DNA from: Streptomyces fuscigenes | GTDB lineage: Bacteria > Actinomycetota > Actinomycetes > Streptomycetales > Streptomycetaceae | Length of the DNA: 64,000 bases | NCBI RefSeq assembly: GCF_021556455.1 | Contig: NZ_JAKGCV010000001.1 | Coordinates: 41,069 to 105,068 of the forward strand | Direction of reading: 5' to 3' | Shown: positions 27,716 to 35,967 of the stretch, piece by piece | Layout: every line of letters starts with the position of its first letter | How positions within the stretch are numbered: position 1 is the first letter of the stretch | Program-made: the position numbers and the translations under genes | Notes under the pieces: generated by a model | Database searches by the model: none | Told to the model about the DNA's origin: nothing | Seen by the model: only the letters and a program-made list of their open reading frames with translations

Positions 27716-28413
27716 TTCGGGCACTTTTCCAGCTCTCGTAGGGCGTCTCGGGCCAAGATTTCCTTCAAGTGGACAGAGGCGGACAGCCGGTGCACCACGA
27801 TCGGAGCGCCCGCCATACCTCCAGCCTGCACCTCCCCGGTGCGTACCTCGCAGGGAAGCAGCACCTGCAGCCGGCAGGCGCAGTGCCCGCCCCCGCCCCT
27901 GTGCGGTGATCACCCGTTGCGATGGTGCGGGCGCGTGCCGCACCCCCCGTTCCGGGCGCGGGCGGCACAGTGGGAGGCACGCGCCCCGTAGTCGTCGCCC
28001 GACCTGCGGCGGCGCGCGAGCCGGGCACGCCGCCCGGCGAGCAGAATCAGGCCCAGCGCAGCGCTCTCGCCGCAGCGATTTGCTTCCCCGAACGACGCTG
28101 CTCCCGCCCGTCTTTTCACAGGGGCGTCAGAGGGGAAGTCTGTCCACTCACCACGCGCTGACCTGCAAAAAGGGCCCATTGCCGGGAGGGCCGTGGAACC
28201 TCCCACGCGACCCTCGTTGCAACCTCCCAGGCAACAGCGATGCGGTGCCTGGGGGCTGGTCGGCGCGCAGGAGCTTTGGGCCCCGGGAGAGGTGAGCAAC
28301 CAGCCGAAGCGGTGACGCCCCGCTGCGTGAATCAACGATCCCGGGCACGGCTCGTCACGGCCACCGCTCGCGGGTCGGCCTCGGGCGGGCGCGGACAGGC
28401 GCACGCTGGAGGT
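27716..28413. other. Gene-poor stretch, about 700 bases
   Basis: No convincing complete gene is seen. At 27717-27816 on the minus strand there is a possible remnant of a small conserved protein (listed separately). The rest has open frames with atypical composition and no motifs. Confidence 0.45.
27717..27816 (-). pseudogene. Possible remnant of the small MADAPIV-type protein
   Basis: The ATG at 27816 has GGAGGT directly before it and opens MAGAPIVVHRLSAS, which matches the first 14 residues of the intact 58-residue protein at 29243 (MADAPIVMHRPSAT) at ten positions. After that the similarity stops and the frame runs antisense into the NTF2-like gene. It looks like a truncated copy. Confidence 0.35.
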
Positions 28414-28632
28414 ATGGCACACGAGCAGTCCCCGCGACCCACACGGCCCGACGACGAGACGCGCATGCACCGGCCGGGCAAGAAGGTCCCCGTGAGCGGG
28501 ATCTACGAGTGTACGTGCGGCCAATCCCACCGCTACACCAACACCGATGTGACGGGGAAGACGTTCCCGCCGCCGCCGGAGGATTGCTCGGGCGTCGGCT
28601 GGAACCTCAAGGAGGCCACCCTCCACCAGTGA
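28414..28632 (+). CDS. Small YjzC-like protein with a Cys pair
   Basis: This 72-residue protein has a variable, charged N-terminus followed by a compact domain: RPGKKVPVSGIYECTCGQ, then KTFPPPPEDCSGVGWNL. The G-x-x-P-x-S-G-I-Y opening is reminiscent of the YjzC family, and the CxC plus a later Cys could bind a metal. The ATG at 28414 has GGAGG only one base upstream, so a later ATG at 28464 is possible. Its role is unknown. Confidence 0.55.
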   Translation: MAHEQSPRPTRPDDETRMHRPGKKVPVSGIYECTCGQSHRYTNTDVTGKTFPPPPEDCSGVGWNLKEATLHQ

Positions 28633-28666
28633 CCCCCGGTGGCCGTGGCCTCCGGCGTGTGGCCCG

Positions 28667-28700
28667 CACCCCTCAGACGCCGCCTGGGCGGCGAGGGGTG
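28667..28700. terminator. Hairpin shared by convergent genes
   Basis: CACCCCT pairs with AGGGGTG, and inside it CGCCGCC pairs with GGCGGCG, with a four-base bulge on one side. It lies between the YjzC-like gene and the convergent ANTAR gene and includes the ANTAR stop codon, so it can terminate in both directions. Confidence 0.6.
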
Positions 28701-29014
28701 TGGGGCATACGTGCGACCAGGGCACCGGTGATGCGATCATCGAAACTGCCGGCGCGGGCGCCGGTGATGACCAGCTCGGCCAGCTCGCGCAGCTTGATGT
28801 TGGTGTTCATGGAGGTCTCGCGCAGCACGTCCCAGGCTTCTTCGGGCATGAGCCGGCCCAGCGCGATGAGGATGCCGGTGGCCTGGTCGATGGGGGCGTG
28901 AGAGAGCAGGGCCTGCTGAAGCCGCGCCACCTGGTGCTGTAGAGCGGCGACCGTGTCCGCGACCTGTCCGGCCTGCGGCACGGAGGACTGGGGGATGCGT
29001 CCCTGTACCTTCAC
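28673..29014 (-). CDS. ANTAR-domain RNA-binding antiterminator
   Basis: The protein has about 113 residues. A short coiled-coil N-terminus (VADTVAALQHQVARLQQAL) leads into an ANTAR domain with IDQATGILIALGRLMPEEAWDVLRETS and NTNIKLRELAELVITG. ANTAR proteins bind paired hairpins in mRNA leaders to prevent termination. There is no sensory domain in the same chain, so activity would depend on a partner. The GTG at 29014 is chosen because GAGG lies six bases upstream; a GTG two codons earlier is possible. Confidence 0.82.
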   Translation of the reverse strand: MKVQGRIPQSSVPQAGQVADTVAALQHQVARLQQALLSHAPIDQATGILIALGRLMPEEAWDVLRETSMNTNIKLRELAELVITGARAGSFDDRITGALVARMPHTPRRPGGV

Positions 29015-29242
29015 CTGCACCCTCGGATGCTGTGAGCATAGGTATCACGGGCCGTCATCGTGGCGTGTCGGTCACAGTTTCACTTGCCGACCGGACGCGA
29101 GCACGTTTATGGACGGGGCGTGGGGTGACCCAGCGGGGCCGGTCAGGAAGCGGCCGCGCGACGGGGCCCAGCTGATCCCAGCCGGGCCCCGCTGCCACCC
29201 GCCCGACGTGCGTACACGACACAGCCGTGCAGGCGGGAACGC

Positions 29243-29419
29243 ATGGCGGATGCCCCGATCGTCATGCACCGGCCATCGGCCACCGGCGACTGGCGCGTCA
29301 CCATCCGCGACCGCATCATCGGCCTCGCCGACTCCGACCACGACCTGATCGTCTTCCTCGAAGCCGCGTGCCTGCTCGACCCTGACCGGCTGCCGGACGA
29401 CCCCCGCTGGGTCGAATGA
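29243..29419 (+). CDS. Small conserved Streptomyces protein (58 residues)
   Basis: This gene is too short for most ORF filters. ATG 29243 opens MADAPIVMHRPSATGDWRV, then RIIGLADSDHDLIVFLEAA and ends DDPRWVE. From memory this pattern belongs to a small family found many times in Streptomyces genomes, of unknown function. A perfect 20-bp hairpin follows 31 bases after the stop. Confidence 0.7.
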   Translation: MADAPIVMHRPSATGDWRVTIRDRIIGLADSDHDLIVFLEAACLLDPDRLPDDPRWVE

Positions 29420-29450
29420 CGCGGCGCCCGCCCCCCGCCACTGGGAAGCC

Positions 29451-29500
29451 GGCTGAGACAGGCATGAGGGTGGCGAAGCGCCCTCATGCCTGTCTCAGCC
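29451..29500. terminator. Perfect 20-bp stem hairpin
   Basis: Arms at 29451-29470 (GGCTGAGACAGGCATGAGGG) and 29481-29500 are exact complements with a 10-base loop. It lies between the 58-residue gene and the convergent SDR gene and probably terminates both. Confidence 0.8.
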
Positions 29501-29577
29501 CTGAGGACGGGAGGGCGTCCGGGGTAGCACCGCTCGCTGGGGAGCGGGCTACACGTGGATGGTGCGTGTCATGGTGG

Positions 29578-30417
29578 TCATTTCTGGGCCGGGTTGCCTT
29601 GGGCGAGTCGGGCGAGGTGGTCCCATTCCTCCAGGCTCGCGAGCCTGCCCGCGTACTCGGTGCGCAGTGCGTCCAGGCCGCCGGTGCCGAACAGGACGCG
29701 CAGGGGCGGGTTCGGGGCATCTGCCACGGCCAGCAGTGCCTGGGAGGTCGCGGCCGGATCGCCCGGGACGAACCCACTCGCGCTCGCGCCGGTGAACAGC
29801 GCCTGGCGGGCGTGGGCGTAGGCCGGGTCCGGCTGGGACTGGGGAGAGTTTTCAGCCAGGCCGGTGGGGAACATGACGGGCTCGATCAAAGTGACGTGGA
29901 TGCCGTATGCCTCGACCTCGGCGGCCAGGGACTGGCTCATCGCCTCCATCGCAAACTTCGTTGCCTGGTAGATGCCCAGAGCCGGGTAGGCGATCAGCCC
30001 GCCGAGGGAGGAGACCTGAAGGATGCGGCCGGCACGGCGCTCTCGCATTTTCGGCAGGACGGCCCGGGTGGTCCACAGTGCGCCGAAGTAGTTGACGTCC
30101 ATCTGCGCGCGGGCCTGCTCGGCGCCGACCTCCTCGACCGCCCCGACAAGCATGTGCCCGGCATTGTTGACCAGGACATCGATGCCCCCGAAGTGCTCCT
30201 CGGCGGTGTGGACCGCGGTGTCGACGGCGGCCCGGTCGGTCACATCGAGTGCCAGCGGCATTACCTGGCTGCCGTAGCGGTCGGCGAGCGGCTTGAGGAC
30301 CTCCGCGTCGCGGGCGGTGGCGACGACCTGGTCGCCGTGCTCGAGGATCGCTTCGGCCCACAGGGCGCCGAACCCCCGGGAGGCGCCGGTGAGGAACCAT
30401 GTGCGTGCAGTAGTCAT
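29578..30417 (-). CDS. Short-chain dehydrogenase/reductase
   Basis: This 279-residue classical SDR has the cofactor loop TGASRGFG near the N-terminus, DVTDRAAV for the adenine pocket, NNAGHM, an active-site Ser in LQVSSLGG and the catalytic YQATK. The specificity of this oxidoreductase is unknown. The ATG at 30417 has GGAGAAA upstream. It is divergent from an XRE regulator, with a perfect palindrome between them, so it is likely the regulator's main target. Confidence 0.9.
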   Translation of the reverse strand: MTTARTWFLTGASRGFGALWAEAILEHGDQVVATARDAEVLKPLADRYGSQVMPLALDVTDRAAVDTAVHTAEEHFGGIDVLVNNAGHMLVGAVEEVGAEQARAQMDVNYFGALWTTRAVLPKMRERRAGRILQVSSLGGLIAYPALGIYQATKFAMEAMSQSLAAEVEAYGIHVTLIEPVMFPTGLAENSPQSQPDPAYAHARQALFTGASASGFVPGDPAATSQALLAVADAPNPPLRVLFGTGGLDALRTEYAGRLASLEEWDHLARLAQGNPAQK

Positions 30418-30468
30418 GCTGTTTCTCCGTACGTGTGTCGGTACGGCCCAGCGTCGGTGATCACCCGG

Positions 30469-30503
30469 GCGGTAGGCAGAGTGAGGTTCACTCTGCCTAC
30501 CGC
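30469..30503. promoter_or_regulatory. Perfect 35-bp palindromic operator between SDR and XRE regulator
   Basis: Left arm GCGGTAGGCAGAGTGA at 30469-30484 and its exact complement at 30488-30503 are separated by GGT. It lies in the divergent promoter, 52 bases before the SDR start and 26 before the regulator start. A dimeric HTH protein, most likely the adjacent XRE regulator, could bind here and repress both genes. Confidence 0.7.
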
Positions 30504-30528
30504 CTCACTGTGGGTGCAGACTTTTCGT

Positions 30529-31362
30529 GTGGACACTCAGCAGCTGGCCCAGTTCCTGCGCGTGCGACGCGAGGCGCTCAGCCCCGCCGACGTCGGCCTG
30601 ACCGCGGCCGGCCGACGGCGCACACCCGGGCTGCGCCGCGAAGAGGTGGCGGCGCTCGCCGACGTCTCGACGGACTACTACACACGCCTCGAACAGCAGC
30701 GTGCCACAGCTACGCCGTCGGAGCCGGTACTGCGCGCACTGACCCGCGCACTGCGCCTGAGCCTGGACGAACGCGACCACCTCTACCGGCTGGCCGGCCT
30801 GAACGTGCCTGATAGCCGCCGCGGCGACCGGCACGTCGCCCCGGCCCTGCTGACTGTCCTCGACCGGCTCTACGACGTGCCGGCGCAGGTGATGACCGAC
30901 CTCGGCGACACACTCGCCCAAAACCATCTCGCCCGCGCCGTCTTCGGTGACCTCACGGGTCTCAGCGGCCCCGGGGCGAGCGTCATCTACCGCTGGTTCA
31001 CCGATCCCGCCGCCCGCCATGGGACGCCGGTCGAAGACCACGCCGAAGAGTCACGGGCGCTCGTCGCCGACCTACGCTCCGCCGTCACCCGCCGCGACGA
31101 CGAACCCGCCCGCAGGCTGGTCGAGCAGTTGGGCACCGCCAGCCCCGAATTCGCCGCCCTGTGGGAACTGCACGACGTCGCCGTACTGCGCTGCCGCCGC
31201 AAACGCATCCTGCACCCCGAAGTCGGCCTGCTCGAACTCGACTGCCAGTCCACGCTCGACGAAGACCGCACCCAGGTCCTCGCCCTCTTCTCACCCATCC
31301 CCGCCACCCCGACCGCCGAACGACTCACCCTCCTCAGCCTCACCAGCACACCCCGCCCGTAA
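30529..31362 (+). CDS. XRE-family regulator with MmyB-like ligand domain
   Basis: In this 277-residue protein an N-terminal HTH_XRE domain (about 5-75) carries TPGLRREEVAALADVSTDYYTRLEQQR, followed by LDERDHLYRLAG. The C-terminal domain (about 100-270) is of the MmyB-like ligand-binding type, ending in DCQSTLDEDRTQVLALFSP. The GTG at 30529 fits the usual start of the family. It is divergent from an SDR gene and likely controls it; a second pair of the same kind lies 2 kb away. Confidence 0.88.
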   Translation: MDTQQLAQFLRVRREALSPADVGLTAAGRRRTPGLRREEVAALADVSTDYYTRLEQQRATATPSEPVLRALTRALRLSLDERDHLYRLAGLNVPDSRRGDRHVAPALLTVLDRLYDVPAQVMTDLGDTLAQNHLARAVFGDLTGLSGPGASVIYRWFTDPAARHGTPVEDHAEESRALVADLRSAVTRRDDEPARRLVEQLGTASPEFAALWELHDVAVLRCRRKRILHPEVGLLELDCQSTLDEDRTQVLALFSPIPATPTAERLTLLSLTSTPRP

Positions 31363-31389
31363 CACCACACCCCCCAGCCGGTTGCAGCC

Positions 31390-31944
31390 GTGAAGAGCCT
31401 CGTACACCCCGGAACACCCGGTAGGGAGATCAGACCCGGAACGTTCGTCCACGGGGCCGACGTCGGCCGCTGGGTGACCCGACAGCGGAGCGGGTGGGCG
31501 AACAACGGCATGGACCTGACCCGCGTGGACCTGCGCGGCGTGAACCTGCGCGCCGCGTTCCTGGGCAACGCGAACCTCAGTCACACGGACCTGTCCGGTG
31601 TGAAGCTGTCCGGCGCGCGGCTGATGCGCGCGGTGCTGGCCGGCGCGGACCTCTCTCGCGCCCGACTGTCCCGCGCGAGCCTGCGCGATGCAAGGCTGGC
31701 AGGCGCGAAGCTGGCCCGCGCGGTCCTGACCGGCGCGGACCTGAGGGGCGCGGACCTGACCGACGCGGACCTGACCGACGCGGACCTGACCGACACGGAC
31801 CTGGCAGGAGCAACCTGGGACTGGATGACCCACTGGTCTGCCGAGTTGAAACCGATCGTCCGCGAGCAGTCCGACGAAGTGAGGCCCGGAATCTACCAAG
31901 TGCGGGATGGCTCAGCCCCAGACCGCTCGAACGTCTGGGTCTGA
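31390..31944 (+). CDS. Pentapeptide-repeat protein
   Basis: In this 184-residue protein residues about 40-145 are a run of A(D/N)LxxA/V-type pentapeptide repeats (for instance LSGARLMRAVLAGADLSRA and LRGADLTDADLTDADLTDTD), which fold as a right-handed beta-helix. The N-terminal GADVGRWVTRQRSGW resembles a helicase-associated (HA) repeat, and the C-terminus is a short non-repetitive tail. Pentapeptide proteins include gyrase protectors and anchors, but no specific role can be given. GTG 31390 is a weak start, and ATG 31510 would remove the HA-like part. It follows the XRE gene by 27 bases. Confidence 0.7.
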   Translation: MKSLVHPGTPGREIRPGTFVHGADVGRWVTRQRSGWANNGMDLTRVDLRGVNLRAAFLGNANLSHTDLSGVKLSGARLMRAVLAGADLSRARLSRASLRDARLAGAKLARAVLTGADLRGADLTDADLTDADLTDTDLAGATWDWMTHWSAELKPIVREQSDEVRPGIYQVRDGSAPDRSNVWV

Positions 31945-32246
31945 GCGACGCGCGAACCGACCCCTCACGGCCTCAGCGGCCGCAGGCGCCGTGGCAGAGG
32001 GTGGCCGTCTGCCACAACGCCTACGACCGCTGAAAGCCCCCGAGCGGTCCGCTCGCGTGCCACCCTGCCTGATTCGAACGTGGCGCTCCTCCGGAGCAAG
32101 CAAGCCGACACCATCCGCTCACGACGACGAACCACTGTTGACCTTGAGTTTCCACGCCCTCACGGCTGAGAGGCCGTCCTCATGACGGACAAACGTGGCA
32201 GGCTCGAAGGCCAGGCGGTTCACCCAGGCAAGTACGCACTTGTCGA

Positions 32247-32452
32247 ATGGGTGTCACCACCCGAGTACGATTTGATCGCCTCCTGCCGACCGCCGTGCTG
32301 TCCAAGACCAGTTTCAGCATTCCCCCTTGGGGGTCGACGTCTTCGACGGCTACTTGCGGGGCCTGGTACTTGCAGAGGCCGAGTTCACTACAGATGACGA
32401 GGCGTCCTCTGGGCGCTTGCCACGCACAGACGGCCGGTCGATCGATGCGTAG
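32247..32452 (+). pseudogene. Remnant of a CYTH-domain (triphosphate tunnel) protein
   Basis: In one frame (to about 32330) the sequence reads RFDRLLPTAVLSKTSFSIPP, and in the next frame from 32333 it reads VDVFDGYLRGLVLAEAEF before a stop at 32450-32452. These match the C-terminal half of CYTH-family phosphatases (SKTRY..., then VDVFDG...GLVLAEVEF), with a frameshift between them and without the N-terminal ExExK motif. It is a decayed fragment. The preceding 300 bases (31945-32246) hold nothing I recognise. Confidence 0.6.
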
Positions 32453-32458
32453 GTGGAA

Positions 32459-33325
32459 TCAGTCGTGCGTGGTGGCCGGTGAGCCGGCGATGGCGGTGAG
32501 CCGGAGCTTGGTCTCGTCCTCACTGCCGGGCACGGCGGTCATGATGACGATCTTGAGCTCGGAGTCGCCGTCGGTCAGGACGTCGCAGTCCACCGTGACC
32601 GGGCCCACCGACGGGTGGTCGACCGTCTTGTGGTCTTCGCGGTGCGCGGCCACCTCTCCGGTCGCCCATAGCTCGGCGAACCTCCTGTTGCCCGCGTTCA
32701 GATCGCGGATCAGCGCGGCCAAGCGGCTGTCCTGGGGGAAGCGGCTGGTGGCGCGGCGCAGGTCGGAGACGACGGCGGCGTCGGTGGTGTCGCGGTCCGC
32801 CTCGGTCACTGGCCACAGCGCGAGGTGGGCGGGGCCGGCGTCCACTGGGAACCTGTCGCGGGCGAAGTTGCGCAGCCGCGGTGGCGAGGCGGAGGGATCG
32901 CCGAGAAGGGCGGCCCACCCGCGGTTCCACCACACCAGTTGCCAGTCCGCCGCGAACACGGCCACCGCCACGTCCCGGAGGCGGGCGAGCACCCGTTGCA
33001 CGCCGGGCGGGAGATGGTCAGAGATCGTACCGTCCACCGGCGGTGCGAGCTGGGCAAGCCGGTACAGGTGGTCACGCTCGGCGGTGGACAGCTGCAGGGC
33101 TCGCGCCAGGGACGCCACCACCGACGGTGAGGGTGTCGTGGCACGACCCTGTTCGAGGCGCACGATGTAGTCGACCGATACCCCAGCCAGGTCAGCCAGT
33201 TCTTCGCGTCGCAGCCCGGCTGCCCGGCGCCTGCGGGCCACCGGCAGTCCGGCGGCCGATGGGGGCAGCCGTTCCCGCCACGTGCGGATCATCACGCCCA
33301 GTCCAGTTCCGGGTGTCGCCGACAT
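32459..33325 (-). CDS. XRE-family regulator with MmyB-like ligand domain
   Basis: In this 288-residue protein the HTH_XRE domain contains AAGLRREELADLAGVSVDYIVRLEQGR and STAERDHLYRLAQL. The MmyB-like domain (about 110-280) contains VAVFAADWQLVWWNRGWAALLGD, typical of this family. The ATG at 33325 has GGAG upstream, and AGGAGG a little further. It is divergent from an SDR gene, the same arrangement as at 29.6-31.4 kb, and probably represses that SDR. Confidence 0.88.
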   Translation of the reverse strand: MSATPGTGLGVMIRTWRERLPPSAAGLPVARRRRAAGLRREELADLAGVSVDYIVRLEQGRATTPSPSVVASLARALQLSTAERDHLYRLAQLAPPVDGTISDHLPPGVQRVLARLRDVAVAVFAADWQLVWWNRGWAALLGDPSASPPRLRNFARDRFPVDAGPAHLALWPVTEADRDTTDAAVVSDLRRATSRFPQDSRLAALIRDLNAGNRRFAELWATGEVAAHREDHKTVDHPSVGPVTVDCDVLTDGDSELKIVIMTAVPGSEDETKLRLTAIAGSPATTHD

Positions 33326-33369
33326 GAACTCCATCCTCCTGCATCCCCGGTCGCGCATGGGGGCGCGAG

Positions 33370-33393
33370 GGTGGTACTGGTTTTCCTACCGCC
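33370..33393. promoter_or_regulatory. Imperfect palindrome, probable XRE operator
   Basis: GGTGGTA (33370-33376) and TACCGCC (33387-33393) form an inverted repeat with one mismatch. The right half-site CCTACCGCC is identical to the edge of the perfect palindrome at 30469-30503, which serves the other XRE/SDR pair. It lies between the divergent starts at 33325 and 33440. Confidence 0.5.
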
Positions 33394-33439
33394 GAAGCGT
33401 CCCTGGTCCGCCTCCCTTGTCGGGATCAGAGTCGAACGC

Positions 33440-34138
33440 ATGACCATCATTTTCATCACCGGAGCCAACAAGGGACTCGGCCGCGAGACCGCCCGCCGCC
33501 TGATCGAGTGTGGCCACACCGTGCTCCTCGGAGCACGCAACCGCGAACAGGGCGAGGAGGCCGCCGCTGCGCTCGGCGCACGCTATGTCCCCATCGACGT
33601 GACTGACGACGCATCCGTGGCCGCCGCGGCCGCAGACGTCGCCGAACACGAGGGCAGGATCGACGTCCTGATCAACAACGCTGGTGTGCACGGCCCCGTC
33701 GGGGATCCCAGCGACCTCACTGCCGCCGTCGCCCGTGACGTCCTCGACGTCAACGTCATCGGCGTCATCCGCACCACTACCGCGTTCTTGCCGCTACTAC
33801 GCCGCTCGGATGACCCTGTGATCGTCAACGTCAGCAGCGGCATGGGCTCCCTCGCCCTCACCCACGACCACGGCCGGCCCGAGTCGCACGTCGTCGCGCC
33901 GCTGTACACCTCCTCGAAGGCGGCCCTGACGATGCTGACCACGCAGTACGCCAAGGGGCTCAAGGGCATCCGCGTCAACGCTGCCGACCCCGGTTACACC
34001 GCGACCGACCTCAACGGTCACAGCGGCCCCCAAACCGTCACCGAGGGCACGGACGCGATCGTCGCTCTCGCCACCGAGGAGCCCGGCGCCGGCAGCGGAC
34101 GCTTCGTCTCCCGCCATGGCGAGATCGCCTGGTCCTGA
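33440..34138 (+). CDS. Short-chain dehydrogenase/reductase
   Basis: This 232-residue SDR has TGANKGLGRETARRL at the N-terminus, DVTDDASV, NNAGVHGP, active Ser in NVSSGMGS and YTSSKAAL with the catalytic Tyr and Lys. The ATG at 33440 opens directly at the cofactor-binding strand (MTIIFITGANKG). It is divergent from an XRE/MmyB-type regulator. Its substrate is unknown. Confidence 0.9.
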   Translation: MTIIFITGANKGLGRETARRLIECGHTVLLGARNREQGEEAAAALGARYVPIDVTDDASVAAAAADVAEHEGRIDVLINNAGVHGPVGDPSDLTAAVARDVLDVNVIGVIRTTTAFLPLLRRSDDPVIVNVSSGMGSLALTHDHGRPESHVVAPLYTSSKAALTMLTTQYAKGLKGIRVNAADPGYTATDLNGHSGPQTVTEGTDAIVALATEEPGAGSGRFVSRHGEIAWS

Positions 34139-34297
34139 CACCGGCCGCGCCGGATCAGCCATTTCAGGGGCGCAGCTCGCATCGTGATCGATCTGCGGTT
34201 GCCCTCCCGGCCTCCCGTCGGGTACGGCCGGTGTGGAGCCACCCGGGCGACGGAAGCCGCCGTACGGGACGTACGACGTCTACACCGGGTCTCTTAC

Positions 34298-34756
34298 ATG
34301 CGGTTGCACGTCATCGCGAGGGACACCGCCGAACAGGCCTGGGCCGAGGTCCGGCGGCTGCTCGACGGTCTCTCGGACGAGGTCTTCTCCGAGGTGCAGG
34401 CGGGACCCGCCCGCAGCGAGTCGGAGGGCCGGCGCAGGATGCTCGCCCTCCGCGGTGGCGGTCGGGACCGGCTGGAGGTCGCATTCAACCTGTGGGCGGG
34501 CATCGGCCTGGTGCGCGGCGGTGCGGGTGCCGCCCTCGTGGGCAGCCACTCGGAGGTGACAGCGCGCATCGAGGAGCACCACCGGCTCGGCATCGACGAG
34601 TCCGTGCTGTCGGGCCACCCCCACGTCGAGGAGGCCTACTGGTTCGGGGAGGGCGTGCCGCCAAGACTGGCCGCGGCAGGCCTGCGGCACCACCCCGCGC
34701 GTCCGGCCCGCCGACAGGCGAACGCCGTGCCGTTCGCCTCAGGAACGGAAACCTGA
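34298..34756 (+). pseudogene. C-terminal fragment of an SsuD-type alkanesulfonate monooxygenase
   Basis: From 34298 the frame reads RLHVIARDTAEQAWAEVRRL, then NLWAGIGLVRGGAGAALVGS and HPHVEEAYWFGEGVPPRLAA. This is the C-terminal part of SsuD, the FMNH2-dependent alkanesulfonate monooxygenase of about 370-390 residues. The N-terminal barrel is missing, so it cannot be active. The 3' end overlaps the convergent GntR gene by 18 bases. It marks a deletion at the edge of the sulfur-scavenging island. Confidence 0.8.
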
Positions 34757-35449
34757 AGACGGATCGCGAAGACGGTCGCGGACAAGGCCGCCGTCCGGCG
34801 AAGCTCGCCGCAGATAGTCTTCCGTGGCCTGCGCGGCACGTCCGACGTGCTCCGCCATCAGCGCGCGCGCCGCGTCGCGGTCGCCGGCCTCGATGGCGGC
34901 CAGCACGTCGCGGTGCTCCTGCGCCGCACGGGCGAGCCGGCCGCTCGCGGTGAGCCCCTCCAGAGGCATCTGCCGCCAGGCGCGGGCAACGAAGTCGGCC
35001 AGCAGCGGGGAGCCGCCGGCCCGTGCGACGGCCAGGTGGAAGCGTGCGTTGAGGTCGCCTGTGCCGGCGGGGCCCGTCTCGGCGAGCGCGCGGTCCATGG
35101 CGTCGCACGCGGCGGCGATGTCCGCCACGTCTCCCGGATCCGCGCGCATGGCCGCCAGCATCGCCGCCTCGGGCTCCAGTATGGAGCGCAGCATGGAGAC
35201 CTCGGAGGAACGCTCGGCTGAGTTGCCGCCGATCACCGTCACATGGTTGGGCCGCCGCACGACGAGGCCCTGCTCGGCGAGGAGGGAGAGCGCGTCGCGC
35301 ACCGGTGTCTGGCTCATCTCAAGCTGCTGCGCGAGGGAGGCCAGCACGACCCGCTGGCCCGGCGCCAGCTCGCCCGTCCTGATCGCGCGCAGCAGCGCTT
35401 CGTACGCGACCTCGCTCTTGGTGGGGGTGTGCACCGGGCCGAGACTCAT
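34739..35449 (-). CDS. GntR-family (FCD type) regulator
   Basis: In this 236-residue protein an N-terminal winged helix (about 10-75, with EMSQTPVRDALSLLAEQGLV) is joined to an all-helical FCD domain (about 85-225) with the metal/ligand His residues in DLNARFHLAVARAG and AQEHRDVLAAIEAGD. FCD regulators usually sense carboxylates or pathway intermediates. It is the last gene of the OsmC-LLM-MFS-LLM cluster and likely regulates it. ATG 35449 is chosen; upstream sequence to 35548 is non-homologous. Confidence 0.88.
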   Translation of the reverse strand: MSLGPVHTPTKSEVAYEALLRAIRTGELAPGQRVVLASLAQQLEMSQTPVRDALSLLAEQGLVVRRPNHVTVIGGNSAERSSEVSMLRSILEPEAAMLAAMRADPGDVADIAAACDAMDRALAETGPAGTGDLNARFHLAVARAGGSPLLADFVARAWRQMPLEGLTASGRLARAAQEHRDVLAAIEAGDRDAARALMAEHVGRAAQATEDYLRRASPDGGLVRDRLRDPSSGFRS

Positions 35450-35459
35450 GGCCGCCAGC

Positions 35460-35927
35460 CTAACGGCCGGTCGCGCGGCCCACTCCGGGGCCGCGGCGAT
35501 CCGGGTCGCCCGGCAGCGCGTGCAGGGCGACGGTGACCGTGCCGCCACGGGAGATCGTCCCGTACACCGGGCAGTTCTCGGTGTAGAGGCGAGTGAGCCG
35601 CCGCGCGGTGTCCTCGTCGACCCCCCAGGTGGTGACGGAGAGTGCGACCTCCTCGTAGCGGGTGGGGTCGGTCGCGTCGCGGGTGTAGCCCACGGTGGTC
35701 TCGACGTCGTCGAGCGCCGCGTCCTCCTCGCGGGCGAAGTGGGTGATGCTGCTGACCGCGCAGGTCCCGAGGGAGGCGAGGAGCAGTTCCCCGGCGAGCC
35801 AGGCCTGGCTCCGCCCGCCCCTGCCGCCGGTCGAGTCGGTGACGAGGAACTGCTCGCGCGCCTCGGCCAGGAACCGTCCTGCCGTTCGTGTGGTGGTGAC
35901 GGTGACGCTGTCGTCGTGGATCGTCAT
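35460..35927 (-). CDS. OsmC/Ohr-family protein
   Basis: This 155-residue protein has the two conserved Cys of OsmC-type thiol peroxidases, in LASLGTCAVSSI and TENCPVYGTI. These proteins reduce organic hydroperoxides or act on thiol compounds. Within a cluster of flavin monooxygenases that cleave C-S bonds it may handle reactive by-products. It starts 40 bases after the LLM gene and is followed 10 bases later by the GntR gene, so it is probably part of one operon. Confidence 0.88.
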   Translation of the reverse strand: MTIHDDSVTVTTTRTAGRFLAEAREQFLVTDSTGGRGGRSQAWLAGELLLASLGTCAVSSITHFAREEDAALDDVETTVGYTRDATDPTRYEEVALSVTTWGVDEDTARRLTRLYTENCPVYGTISRGGTVTVALHALPGDPDRRGPGVGRATGR

Positions 35928-35967
35928 GGTGTGTTCTCTCCTCGGTGCAGTGGATGCCGGGTGCGGT

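Noticed and set aside
27910..28740. 276-residue minus-strand frame
   Set aside because: Arg/Ala/Gly-rich shadow translation running antisense through the YjzC-like gene, no motif.
29416..30528. N-terminal extension of the XRE regulator to 648 residues
   Set aside because: The extension is antisense to the SDR gene and crosses a perfect palindrome and a terminator; the HTH domain starts at 30529.
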